Shown here piece after piece: positions 11,589 to 21,958 of a DNA stretch of 64,000 nucleotides. The stretch is from Plantago major (lineage: Eukaryota; Streptophyta; Magnoliopsida; Lamiales; Plantaginaceae), in NCBI GenBank assembly GCA_026545765.1, contig CM048840.1:82550877-82614876 (forward strand), in the 5' to 3' direction. The notes beneath the pieces were generated by a model. That model did not search any database and had not been told where the DNA came from. It saw nothing but the letters and a program-made list of their open reading frames with translations. Numbering within the stretch: the first letter of the stretch is position 1; the number at the start of each line of letters is the position of its first letter. A program made the position numbers and the translations under genes.

Positions 11589-11694
11589 ATGTGGTACCTT
11601 ATATTTATTGGTGGGTTGAGATGGTACAATGTTTTTAGTTTTGGCACAACGATATGGTACTTTATATTTATTGGTCTGTTTAGATGGACATTGT

Positions 11695-12137
11695 TTTTAT
11701 TTTTTGTAGAATGATGTGGTACCATATATATAATGCTTTTTTATTCTATATATAGTTTGCATAATACTTTGGTTCCATGTTTAGATATCGTGATCTGTGA
11801 ATTGATATAAAATTTGATGCATCATATGATGGTTCCATATCGGAATTTTAGTAGATAATGATATTAATAATAAATATTTAACTAATTTAGTTTCTAGAAT
11901 ATAATTTATAAACCCTAATATCTATTTTTAGTTTGGGTCCCAGAGTAATTTAGATCCATAATATGAGCTTTGGAGAATTTATCCCAATAATAAACATAGC
12001 AACAACTATTCATTTACAATATTAAACCTACCTATATACAAATCATTTATCATGTATCTCCATCTGCATGTCCGATATTGATTATCTGTTTGTATTAATA
12101 AAGAAAATTCAATTTGCCATATTTTTTTTCTGATTTA
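11695..12137. other. AT-rich intergenic stretch
   Basis: No gene, long ORF or repeat end is visible here. Confidence 0.5.
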
Positions 12138-12651
12138 CTTCCTCCGTCCCGTCCTATGTTTCCCATTTTTACTTTTTTGGGTCAACCGTCTACAACTTTG
12201 ACTACGAATTAATCTTAAACGGAAAATGTAAAATGTTCAATTAAATTACTCCAGTCGACCCGCAAAACTTCATACATTTGTCATTTTTAATTATCCTATA
12301 GATATTCATACTTCATACATTACTTAAAAAGGAAGCTATCACACACTTAGCAAATAATATAAAAATGTCATTCTTACACTTTATTACACCTTCTACAATA
12401 AAAAGTTCACTTTTTTTTTTTTTACTGTTTTCATATTTTATCATTGATTTAACTCTTTTACCTAAAATTGTGCGTCAACCCTAATGTATGAAGTTCTCCG
12501 GAACTGAGGGAGTATATAAAACTTTCTAAATTTTTATAATATAATTTTATTAGAACTTTTGCATTTGCGGTTTAACATTAATTTATAGTCAAAGTTGAAG
12601 ACGGTGATTGAAAAAAGTCAAAATGGAAAACATGGGACGAGACGAAGGAAA
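12138..12651. mobile_element. Stowaway-type MITE (outer)
   Basis: The left end CTTCCTCCGTCCCGTCC and right end GGGACGAGACGAAGGAAA are inverted relative to each other and are flanked by TA on both sides. Both features are typical of plant Stowaway (Tc1/mariner-derived) MITEs. Its length is inflated by a second element at 12249-12512. Confidence 0.65.
12249..12512. mobile_element. Stowaway-type MITE nested in another Stowaway
   Basis: The ends CTCCAGTCGACCCGCAAAAC and CTCCGGAACTGAGGGAG are flanked by TA, and inner arms CTTCATACATT and AATGTATGAAG pair. It sits in the middle of the MITE at 12138-12651. Confidence 0.6.
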
Positions 12652-12979
12652 TATTTTTTTATATTTCAATTGGTGTTTCTCCAAATATGGAGGATCACTA
12701 CAAGAATAACCGGATTTAGGGACGGATAAAATCCGTCCCTAACTTAGGGACGAATCGGTGGTGTTTAGGGACGGACTAGGGACGGATAGGCCTATCCGTC
12801 CCTAGTCCGTCTCTAGTCCGTCCCTAAATAGGGATGGATGAGTAATCCGTCCCTATTTAGGGACGGATAGAATTATCCGTCTCTAAATTTAGAGACGGAT
12901 AATTCTATCCGTCCCTAATTCATTGACCAAAAAAAAAAAAAATTTAGGGACGGATAGATCTATCCGTCCCTAATACTAT

Positions 12980-13487
12980 CAGAAACTCTAATAAACTCTC
13001 TTCCTCCCACACTCACTAACCACTCCTTCTCCTTCTCTCCTTCTCTCCCACTCCACCACCACCACTCCACCACCACCACTCCGGCCGTCCACCACCGTTC
13101 GACCACCACTCCACCACCACGGGCTCTCCGTCCTCCACAACTCCACCACCTCCACCACCACTCCACCACCTCACCACCACTGCCTCCGTCCACCACCACC
13201 CTTCCTCCACCACCACCCACCCAACAACCACCTCCCTCCTTCCTCCACCACCACCACTCCACTGCCTCTGTCCGCCACTGCCTCTGTCCGCCACCACCAC
13301 CACTCCGGCCGTCCACCACCGTTCGACCACCACTCCACCACCACGGGCTCTCCGTCCTCCACCACTCCACCACCTCACCACCATTGCCTCCGTCCACCAC
13401 CCTTCCTCCACCACCACGTACCCACCCAACAACCACCTCCCTCCTTCCTCCACCACCACCACTCCACTGCCTCTGTCCGCCACCACC
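12980..13487. repeat. CCA-rich tandem repeat in the CACTA body
   Basis: Triplet-rich sequence (CCACCACCACTCC, GTCCGCCACCACC) contains an approximately 240-bp tandem repeat: the block at about 13,063-13,160 returns at about 13,300-13,400. It resumes at 22,060-22,130 after the nested insertion. Gly/Val/Trp-rich frames on the minus strand are a by-product of the repeat. Confidence 0.65.
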
Positions 13488-14596
13488 TATGTTTTAAAAT
13501 TCGGGTCCGACCGCTAAACCGGTCTTGGCTGGCCCAAATAGGGCTAAAAACAGTGATTGAGCCCAAAACTGCAAATTCGCAAAAGCTGGGTTGGACCGGT
13601 GACCCGAACAGGTTGGGCAGTTAGGCTTTTTTTTTTTTCCCCAACTAAACCCCGTCAGGTGCGAACTTAGGAAAAAAGGTTTTTTGCAAAAGCAGCCCTT
13701 AATTTTAAAAAAAAATAAAAGGCCCAGACCCTCACGACTCGACTAGAATAAAAAAAAAAAGATGTCCTTTTTTTTCTTTGTGCCTGTATTTTTTATTCTT
13801 GAACTATATAAATTAAATATATTTTATTGTTGAGTTTATTGTTAATTGTTATGTATATTTTGAGTTTTCTATTGGGTTTATACTTTATAATGCAAATCAA
13901 ACATCAAATTCATGTTTGTTCTATTTATTAGTTATTCATTTTGTTGGTCATTATATAATCTATATGTTTTGTATTTAGGAAATGCGGAAAATGTTACAAC
14001 AAATGAGAACGATGATGTTGAACTCTCGTATTATTGTTGAGTTTGATCTTTGGAACTCTATTATCTCATTAATTGCTTGTAGACTTTTATGATTGTAATG
14101 TGTATGACTTGATGGCTTGATGTCATTTTTATGATGATTTGAAGTTGTGACTTTTTATGTTTATGTTTATGTTTATGATCTATCTATGTTTGGAACCTTT
14201 TAATTTAATATCAATAATTTAGGGTGTATATATATATATATATATAGACACATACTTGATGAAATGATTGACAAGATTATAATTAATTACTGTAGAAAAA
14301 TCAAAATTACTGTAGCAATGAAGAAAATAACCAGAATTATACCTGAGATAACTCTGAATTTAACTCTGACTTGAAATTTGATCGGATTACAAATCTGACT
14401 TTAACTTTGAAACTTGATCAGATTACAGGAATCTGAATATTGCTAAGCTAATATTTTTGGGTGAAATTTTTACAAATACATAAAAGAATCTGGAGGAATA
14501 CAATACAAAGAAAAAACAATCTGAATACATTTTTTGCTCTGGGATTTCCTTTCTTCTGTCTGTTTTTTCTTCCCCTTTTCTTCCTTCTGATTGAAG

Positions 14597-14606
14597 CCTA
14601 TTTAAA
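14597..14606 (-). promoter_or_regulatory. TATA-like motif of the pararetrovirus non-coding region
   Basis: The minus strand reads TTTAAATAGG in the non-coding stretch after the last viral frame (14,250-14,812), where the caulimovirid transcript promoter is expected. Assigned by position and motif only. Confidence 0.35.
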
Positions 14607-14812
14607 GGAATGCCAGGCTTCTGTGAGGACTTGAAAATCTTCAATTCACATCCGAATTTTGTTACTTTGTGCTGATTTTTATCTGATTAAATAGTCTGTC
14701 GGGCATCTTGCTTTGTGCTGATTTCAGTCTGTCGGGAACAGTCTGTCGTGATTTTGTCTTTCACTTTATCTTTCTTTTCTTTAATTGAGCAGTTTGTCGG
14801 GAATCTATCTTG

Positions 14813-15001
14813 TCACTTTCTCTTGTTTTTACCTCTTTGTATGGGAGTAAAAATCCCATAACAATCATCTTCATTGTCTTGTTCAAAATTGACTGAGGAA
14901 CTTGATTCTTCATCTTCACTTGCAGTTTGTAGAATTGCTTTCATCTCATCCAATGAGCTTGCTTGTGCTAATCTTGTTTGAATGGTATTTTTCATCATCA
15001 T
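14813..15001 (-). pseudogene. Short terminal frame of the pararetrovirus
   Basis: A 62-residue minus-strand frame with a Ser/Glu-rich acidic centre and a basic end. It follows the last large viral frame after about 85 bp and may be its displaced C-terminus or a separate small ORF. No family recognised. Confidence 0.4.
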
Positions 15002-15086
15002 GAATTCTTCATTTTGTTGAACCTTTTCTGGGGAGACAATTTGTTTGCTAAACTTTGGATGAAGTTTGAACCATTCCGATATCTTG

Positions 15087-16244
15087 TCAGTTCGATGGAC
15101 TGGTGTCCATTTTGTTCCACCATTTAACTTCTGCTTCTTTTGTTAACCAATATAAATTGGTATTTTCATCATACCAAACATTTTGTAGGATTCTCAAAAT
15201 CCAAGTTAAATTGAATTCTTTGTAAAATTTGATCATCAAGGGGTATTTGTGAGAACAACTTTGTTTTTTGTACCTATCCGTAAAGTACTCAAATGATTTT
15301 TGAACTTTGTGGGGGAACATTTCTGGTAATGGTCCAAAATCATGCCACCATGCAAGAAACCAGTTAGGAAGTTCTTCTGGAGGTGGTAGAGTTTTTCCCA
15401 TTAAAAAGAAATATGACATGGAGTTGACTGCATTTTGTTTGTAGAGGAATTTTGTCCAAGCTTGTATGTAATCAAAATAATTACAAATAAGATGAGGTCT
15501 TATCTCTCTCAGAGTATAAGGGTTTCCCCAATCAGCTAAACTAATAACTTTGTTGATGAAAATTTTTCGATAACCAATGGCTGATGAGGTATCTGGATGG
15601 TTTTTTGGAACTTTATTTTGAATATGAAGAGAATTTGTTTGGACTAAGATGTCCTCATAATATTGTTGTGGTTTCTGATGATTTTCATAGATCCTGCAAA
15701 ATTTGTCGTCTAAGATAAATTGTGAAATGATAGCACCTTGTTTTGCAAATTGTGAGGCATTATCATTATCTAATTGTTTTGGAAAATTTTCTGGAAACCA
15801 GTCATCTTCAATGACACATTCTTTGTGAAAGTGTCCTGTGCTTAAATAGGGACAATCTGGCTGGTCATCTCTATTTGAAATTTGGGACTTGGTTTGTGTC
15901 AAAGTTTGTTGGGACTTAGTTTGTGTCAAAGTTTGTTTGTAGGTAGGTAATGTGGCTAATTTTGAATGCAGAGGTGGAAATTGTTCAGTTTTGGGATATG
16001 GTGTTAATGCTACTTTGCTAAGAGGTTGAAATTTGTTGGCAATCTGCAGAGATGTCTGTTGCCTTGTTTGTGGGCTATTTTGTAATGGTTTTTGTGACAA
16101 AGTTTGTTCAGGCTTACTTTGTGCATATTGTGCTAAATTTACCATTGGTCTTTTCCCGGAACTTGTGCTCGCTGTTGCCAATGGTACTAATCTTCTTTCT
16201 TCCATCCCTGGAGAAATTCTCTTGTCAAATAATCTGGAATACAA
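15087..16244 (-). pseudogene. Pararetrovirus region downstream of RNase H (unassigned)
   Basis: An open 385-residue frame overlapping the end of the RNase H frame. It begins with a Gln/Thr/Ser-rich low-complexity stretch containing a repeated TQTKSQ unit (about residues 90-125). A Trp/Tyr-rich, apparently folded region follows to the end. I do not recognise a domain. Its place after RNase H fits a viral ORF or polyprotein tail of lineage-specific type. Being intact over 1.1 kb, it is the best preserved part besides the movement protein. Confidence 0.5.
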
Positions 16245-16555
16245 TTGTCAGTTCCTTTTATGAATTCTATATCAAAATCAAAAATGGATAAGATAGCTTG
16301 CCATCTAGCAAATATTTGTTTTGATGCCAAATTTTGTACATCTTTTGTCAAAACTTCTTTTGCTGCTTTACAATCAATTTTAAGTAAAAACTTTTGGTTT
16401 AATAAATCATCTTGAAATTTGTTAATGCATAAGACTATTGAAAGTATCTCTTTCTTAATAGTTGAATAATTTTGTTGTATACGATCTCCAAGTACCCGAA
16501 TGATATCTAATAATTGTCTCTTTATTATCAATAATTTGTTTAAGAATACCTCCAT
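16187..16555 (-). pseudogene. Pararetrovirus RNase H
   Basis: A minus-strand frame whose start region pairs conserved Asn-Tyr-Ser-x-x-x-K/E-type residues with a later DCKAAKEVL stretch and a F-A-R-W-Q motif, characteristic of the RNase H that follows caulimovirid and gypsy RT. It is out of frame with the RT block at 16,640-17,362 and separated from it by about 85 bp, which shows a break. Confidence 0.65.
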
Positions 16556-16639
16556 ACCCTAATTCTGATGCATCTGTTTGCACAATCTTAAGAGTACTAG
16601 GGTGGCAAATGGTTAAACAGGGAAGAGTTTTGACTTTGT

Positions 16640-17362
16640 TTATATTTCTCTAACTATCTCAGTATGTTTGTTTGACCAAATTGGCGGGTTCTTTTTCAGT
16701 CTTTCAAATAAGGGTTTACAAACTTGTCTTAAATTAGGGTAAAAATCCCCTACATAATTCAAAGCTCCAAGGAACCTTTGTAATTGGGTTTTATCTCTAA
16801 TTTCATCTGGGAACTTATCTCCAAATTCTAAGGACCGTTGGATGGGTATGATAGTATTTTCATGAATTTGATGTCCTAGAAACCTTATGTTTATTTGAAA
16901 TAATTTTATCTTTCTGGCAGAAACAACCAAACCATTTTCTTTTATGACTTTTAAGAAAATATTTAGATGTTTCCAATGTTGTTCTATGTCCTGGCTAAAT
17001 ACTAAAACATCGTCTATGTAAACAATTGTAAAAGTAGTGTAAGGGGTGAATATATCATTCATAACTTTTTGAAATTCTGATGGAGCATTTTTTAATCCAA
17101 AAGGCATAACATTCCATTCAAATTGTCCAAATGGAACTGTAAATGCTGTTTTGTACTTATCTTTTTTTGAAATTTGTATTTGCCAGAATCCTGACTTCAT
17201 GTCAAATTTTGAAAATACCTTAGCATTATAAAGTCTCTTGAGTAAATCACTTTTATTTGGAATTGGATATCTAATCCATTTGAGAACTTTGTTCAATGGT
17301 TTGTAATTTATAACTAGTCTAGCTAGGAGTTCCTCGTTCAAGTTCAGCATTCTTTTGTACAT
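16640..17362 (-). pseudogene. Pararetrovirus reverse transcriptase
   Basis: The frame shows the RT landmarks in order: VINYKPLN, KFDMKSGFWQI, FGQFEWNVMPFGLKNAP, the catalytic YIDDVLVFS, then FLGHQI and the thumb/connection motif LQRFLGALNYV. Polymerase aspartates are present in FDMKSG and YIDD. It overlaps the protease frame by about 44 bp in a different phase, so the polyprotein is frameshifted here. Assignment to caulimovirid RT and not gypsy RT comes from the neighbouring movement protein and the absence of integrase. Confidence 0.8.
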
Positions 17363-18068
17363 AAAATGCAGAACATGACCATGGTGATTTGCTAGGCCTA
17401 ATAATCTTCATTTTTAATAATTCTGCAATTTCTTTCTTACAGTATTCTAATAATTCTTGATTCATTTGTATAGGCCTTGCTCTAGTAGGAATTTTATTTT
17501 CTTCAAAATCATTTTCATAGGGTAAAGTTACAATATGCTTTTTTCTTTCCCAAAAAGCTGTGGGAAACTCTGAACAAATCTCTTTTTCTATTTTCTTTTG
17601 ATAAAGTAAAATTTGTTGCTGAAGAACTGGGCTTTTAATTTTTTCTTCAATTCTTTTATGACTGAGTTCTTCTTTTAGATACATAATTTGTTTTTCTTTA
17701 TTTTTTATTTTTTGAAAAATTCCAGTTTCTTGTAAAAGATTTACATCTCTGGTTGTTACCGGATATTGGAATTGGAAAAGTATTTTCTTTCCTAGGACCG
17801 TAGTTCCTACACCTTGGTTATCTACGTGTAAAGGAAATAACATTTGTAAGAATGGGTTTCCTAAAATGACTTTGGTGTTCAAGTTTTTTATTAAAACAAA
17901 ACTTGCTTGGAAACAAATTCCATCATTGCAAATGTGTGCATTTGAAAGTTTGTAATTTATTTTTAGGTTTGTTGCATCTGCTGTTGATAACCTTTCTTTT
18001 GTTTTTTCAAAATATTTTGTCGGTATCAGTCCTTCTTGTATGCAGTTCATGTCTGCACCACTGTCCAT
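17319..18068 (-). pseudogene. Pararetrovirus aspartic protease and N-terminal RT
   Basis: The frame opens with the retroviral-type protease signature M-D-S-G-A-D (DSG catalytic triplet), followed by a V-I-L-G-N-P-F flap/psi-loop region. A charged spacer leads into the first RT residues (TRARPIQMN, ...WSCSAFYVQKNAE). The DSG motif is intact, but the frame runs out inside the RT. The coding sequence upstream (18,068-18,534) is broken. Confidence 0.7.
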
Positions 18069-18533
18069 TAAGGCTATTGTTTCTAGGGTAAATGTCCCTA
18101 TAACAATTTTAATTTTGACATACCATCTTTGGTAGGTAATTTGTGATAGAGCATTTCTAAATGATTCTCCATTATTCTTATTTTCTACATCATCAACTTT
18201 GTCGGTAATGCTTTCTTCTTTTAATTCATCTTTTAGTTTTAAAATTAAAATATCTTGTTTTATTTCTTCATTTTCTTGCCTTAATTGTCGTATTTCTGTT
18301 TTTACTTCCTTAATCTCTCGTTGAATATCATTAATGAGATCTTTGTTTTGTGGGAATTGAATGTTTTTATTACATCTTTGAAATCTGTTTTTTGTTTATT
18401 TGAAGTAGAAGTTTCTTGTCCTTTTTCTAAAATCATATCTTTTAATTTCTTTAGATAATTATCTTTTTGTTGAGGGTTTTTGACCGATCAATCATTTCAA
18501 ATATTAACTCATATTGATTTTGTTTTGTGATTA

Positions 18534-19208
18534 CTAAAAGTTTCTTACTACAATTGCAAACACTTTTTCCCATTTGGTCAGGGAGACAGTAACACGAATT
18601 TTCTTCTTCTGAATAATCAGAAGTTTCATCATTATCTGATTAAATTGATAATCTTCTTTATCTGTTCCTATTCCTTCTTCATCAGAACTTATTTCAGAAA
18701 TTATATTTAAAAGCTGATTTTTTAATTGTTCATCTGAAATTAATTCTTGTATCTTTTGCCTTACCTTGCAAGTGTTGGCATAATGTCCAGGTGTCTTACA
18801 CTTGTGACATATTATTTTGTCTAGAGGGACTCTTTCTTTTTTATAAAATCTTTCTTTTTTCTTATAAAAATTATTTTTATTATTTGGTTTGTAATCTTGC
18901 TTATTGACCTTTTTGTTGGAATATTTTCTTTTGTAAGTTTTTCTGTCATGGCTATGAATTGGGGGTTTGATTTTATCAAAACCAAACTGTTCGCACCAAC
19001 TTCCCAATTCTTTTCTACTTACCATATTTTGTTTCTTTAACTGGGATTTTAATTTTAAATCATTACAAATTTGTAATCCAGTCAGATTTATTTGGTTTAT
19101 AATTTCTCCGTAAGGCATTGTTTCTATATTCCCATTAATGTTTTTAATCTTTTCTCTTACTTTTTCCGCAAATAACTTTGGTAACCACAAATAAATTTTT
19201 CTTTCCAA
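18534..19208 (-). pseudogene. Pararetrovirus coat-region zinc knuckle
   Basis: A basic frame with a CCHC knuckle, C-H-K-C-x4-H-x4-C, at about residue 138, preceded by a Lys/Asn-rich stretch. This is the usual end of a caulimovirid coat (gag-like) protein, where it contacts nucleic acid. It continues, out of frame, from the region at 19,294-20,352. Confidence 0.65.
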
Positions 19209-19293
19209 TAATAATTATTCGGATCATCCCTCTCATAAATTTTCGTAAGAAAAACATCTTTGTACCATTTGAAATCTTGAAGCTTTCTACATT

Positions 19294-20352
19294 TTAGATT
19301 TTGTAAAATTTCAGTATTTCTTTCACTATACCAATTAGGATCCCAACAAAATGAAGTAATATAGTGTAAATGAGAGAAGTAACTGCTACTGAAATTTGTC
19401 TATTATTATCATCTAAAATTGGTATTCCATTGTCATCTTGTTTAATACTATCTAATATTACATTTTGTTCTAATGGTGTAAGGGAGTTATCCCACCATCC
19501 TTTTAATTGTCCATTAAATCCTAAAATTAAAGCTTTTGCACAATCAACTTGGTCCATTCTATTTCCGTATATGTTTGATATGACTACCATCTCTTGACAA
19601 ATTTTTATAATCTGGTATTCTGCTAACCCATCTATATTCCACTCATAAACTGTTGATCCATTAAAAGTCCTTTGGGTATGTGTTTCTTCTAATTGGATGT
19701 CTGGGGGAGTGGGTATAGGATAGAAATTTTTGTGTTCTACAGGGAAAATATGATTACCATCTTCAGACTCATCACCTGAATGGACAGTTTCTAATGATTT
19801 TTTTAAAGTATTTAATTTTTCTAAATTCAAATCCCCTAACTTAGAATTTATTTTCTGAAGAATCTCTGTCTCTGTTAACTTAGGTTTATACTCATTGATT
19901 TTAAAATGAAATCTGTGTATCTGCTTATCTTGTGAAGTATGTTCTTTACTTGAGGATGCTAAATTTGTCTCAACTGGAGATTGGCTACCTAATTTCTTTT
20001 CTATACTATCTTCTATTCTTTCTAATTGTTTTCTCAGACAATGTAAACTTATATTAGTGTAATTTCTTTGTTTCATTCCTGACTCATCTTCTTTGTTGTC
20101 AGTAAGAACTGGCGTACAATCTATGACATCTGTTAAAACCTTTGTTCTTACAGGCTCTAAAGGTGGAAATTCATGTAAGATACTTGAGCCATCTTTCTTT
20201 GTAAAATAAGATTTTGTTCTGGTTAAAACTGAAAGTTTATCATACTTTTGAAAAAAATAAGTAAAAAATGGTATATGATTTTGTATAGTAACCATAAATT
20301 CATACCGGCTGTTTCTTATGACATTCCTTTGTTTTTCAGAGAATGTTTCCAT
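19294..20352 (-). pseudogene. Pararetrovirus coat-protein upstream region
   Basis: A 352-residue frame between the movement protein and the zinc-knuckle frame. Near the end it has a block with YEWNIDG and LKGWWDN. The position and the GWWDN-type motif fit caulimovirid coat proteins. The N-terminal half is charged and of low similarity to anything I know. Confidence 0.55.
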
Positions 20353-20818
20353 GAACCATTTTCTTTCTTGTTTGTTTTAAATCACTCATAAAATCTTTTT
20401 ATCAAATTCTTATCTATACAAAATTCTTTTGTCAAAACATATATGCTTGAAAGATCTGGTGAAGTTGGTTAATCCTCTTCTTGTTGTTCTAAATCATTTG
20501 TGCTATCACTAAAGCCTTGTGAAGTATAAACTGGTCAGCAACATTTTATGTGTTCTAACTCCTTGAAATTATGTCTATCCTTTTCAAAAATACTAAAGAA
20601 TTTCTATGGAATTACTCGAGATAAATATTCACTATTTCTCTGAGCTATAATCTCTAAATGACATAGAACTTTATGCATTAAATCTTATACTAACCCCTCC
20701 ATCCGGGTGGTCTACTATATTTTCTATTTCAAATTATTTTCTATTGGTTGGGATCTTGGTATCGTTCGAAGGAAGCAACCAAGCTTCGTGAAGATTAACA
20801 TTTTTCCATTCTATAGTC

Positions 20819-21514
20819 TTAGGAATTTGTAAGATTAGACTTTGACTTATTAATTTCCCAAAAGATAGTTTGTCCAGAGGGTTTTTCATAATGTACTGCT
20901 TTGACATTTAAACCCGTATTCATAACTTTGTAATGTATCCTATAAAATACTTCATATATATGAGAACCATGCTTCATTTTGTAATTATGAGTTTTTACAT
21001 TTAAAGTAAGAATATCTAAAATATGTGGGTCAGTCAGGGATATGGTAAAATTCGGATAACAATTAAAATAAATTGGTCCATTACAAAGACTTGTTTCAAT
21101 TAATCCTAAAAGGGAATCTTGAAAATCAAAATGTCTAGCATCTCTGAGTGCAACAAAAATGCTAGTATCTAATCCTTCTCTTGTTAAAGGTTTAATAGCA
21201 ATTTGTACAAGACCTATAGGTAAGAATTTGTATCCACTGGCTATATGCTTTCTAATTGACTTTTTAGTGAATAAATGTAAAGTTTGTTGATCACTTACTA
21301 AAGGAAGGACTTGTTCTTCTGTTTTTATAGTATAAGCTGATTTAAAGTCTAATATGCTTTGTTTATATATTGTACTCTTATCTACATTTGATGGTTTCCA
21401 ATTGAACAAATCTTTATCTTCCCAAGTATTTTCAATAGTAGATACTACATTTTCATTAGTATCTAGTACAGATGATGAGGTAGAAGCCATATTGTTCCTA
21501 AAAAGCTTATTCAT
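20819..21514 (-). pseudogene. Pararetrovirus movement protein (30K superfamily)
   Basis: An open 231-residue frame, the first after the primer-binding site. Its centre has an IAIKPLTREGLDTSI block followed by ALRDARH and a GPIYFNCYPN stretch, the pattern of caulimovirid movement proteins that enlarge plasmodesmata. Translation may begin at the first Met or at Met9. About 470 bp of broken sequence follow before the coat region. The family's presence is the strongest evidence that this insert is viral and not an LTR retrotransposon. Confidence 0.75.
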
Positions 21515-21561
21515 TAATCTTACTGGCTTGATTTCGTAAAAGCTAATTCAGACATCGTCTT

Positions 21562-21717
21562 ACACACCTATCCAAGGAATTATATGCGTGTCTATCAAAA
21601 TCAAAACTTACTACTAAATCAAGTCTGTTTAATTAATTAATACTCTCCCCGGGGACTTTATGGCTCTGATACCATTTGTATCAGGTAGCATAGCGGAAAT
21701 ATAGGTATACATACTTA

Positions 21718-21750
<33 letters not shown>

Positions 21751-21897
21751 CTATCCAAGGAATTATATGCGTGTCTATCAGAATCAAAACTTACTACTAA
21801 ATCAAGTCTGTTTAATTAATTAATACTCTCCCCGGGGACTTTATGGCTCTGATACCATTTGTATCAGGTAGCATAGCGGAAATATAGGTATACATAC

Positions 21898-21903
<6 letters not shown>
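21562..21903 (-). repeat. 183-bp direct repeat with two tRNA-Met primer-binding sites
   Basis: The block beginning ACACACCTATCCAAGG at 21562 recurs at 21745, nearly identical, including a TA run after the first copy (about 21,720-21,742). Each copy holds TGGCTCTGATACCA (21661-21674 and 21844-21857). Its complement, TGGTATCAGAGCCA, is the initiator tRNA-Met primer site used by caulimovirids. Duplication of this leader at the element's edge suggests a terminally redundant or tandem viral molecule at integration. Confidence 0.75.

Positions 21904-21958
<55 letters not shown>

Larger units (their letters stand above)
9020..11694. repeat. Tandem duplication, unit 2
   Basis: Second copy of the 2.68-kb unit at 6343-9019. 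It begins inside retroelement sequence (the bases before the polypurine tract) with no upstream internal region, so the second LTR is a product of the duplication and not a separate retrotransposon insertion. Confidence 0.85.
14226..21953 (-). mobile_element. Endogenous pararetrovirus (Caulimoviridae-like), disrupted
   Basis: About 7.7 kb of minus-strand viral sequence bounded on both sides by pure TA runs (14226-14246 and 21903-21953). Reading on the minus strand, the order is: tRNA-Met primer-binding site, movement protein, coat region with zinc knuckle, aspartic protease, reverse transcriptase, RNase H, an unassigned C-terminal region, then a non-coding region with a TATA-like motif. A movement protein plus protease-RT-RNase H, with no integrase and no LTRs, separates it from Ty3/gypsy elements and points to the caulimovirids. 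The coding region is broken into several frames with gaps (18,068-18,534 and 20,352-20,819), so it is a fossil. Genus not determined. Confidence 0.8.

Noticed and set aside
12960..13566. Gly/Val/Trp-rich minus-strand frames up to 158 residues
   Set aside because: They are the CCA-rich tandem repeat read in several frames at once. Several frames look equally open, and no domain is present.
14226..21953. Minus-strand RT block read as a Ty3/gypsy retrotransposon
   Set aside because: There is a 30K-type movement protein, no integrase and no LTR pair, and the leader has a caulimovirid-type primer site.
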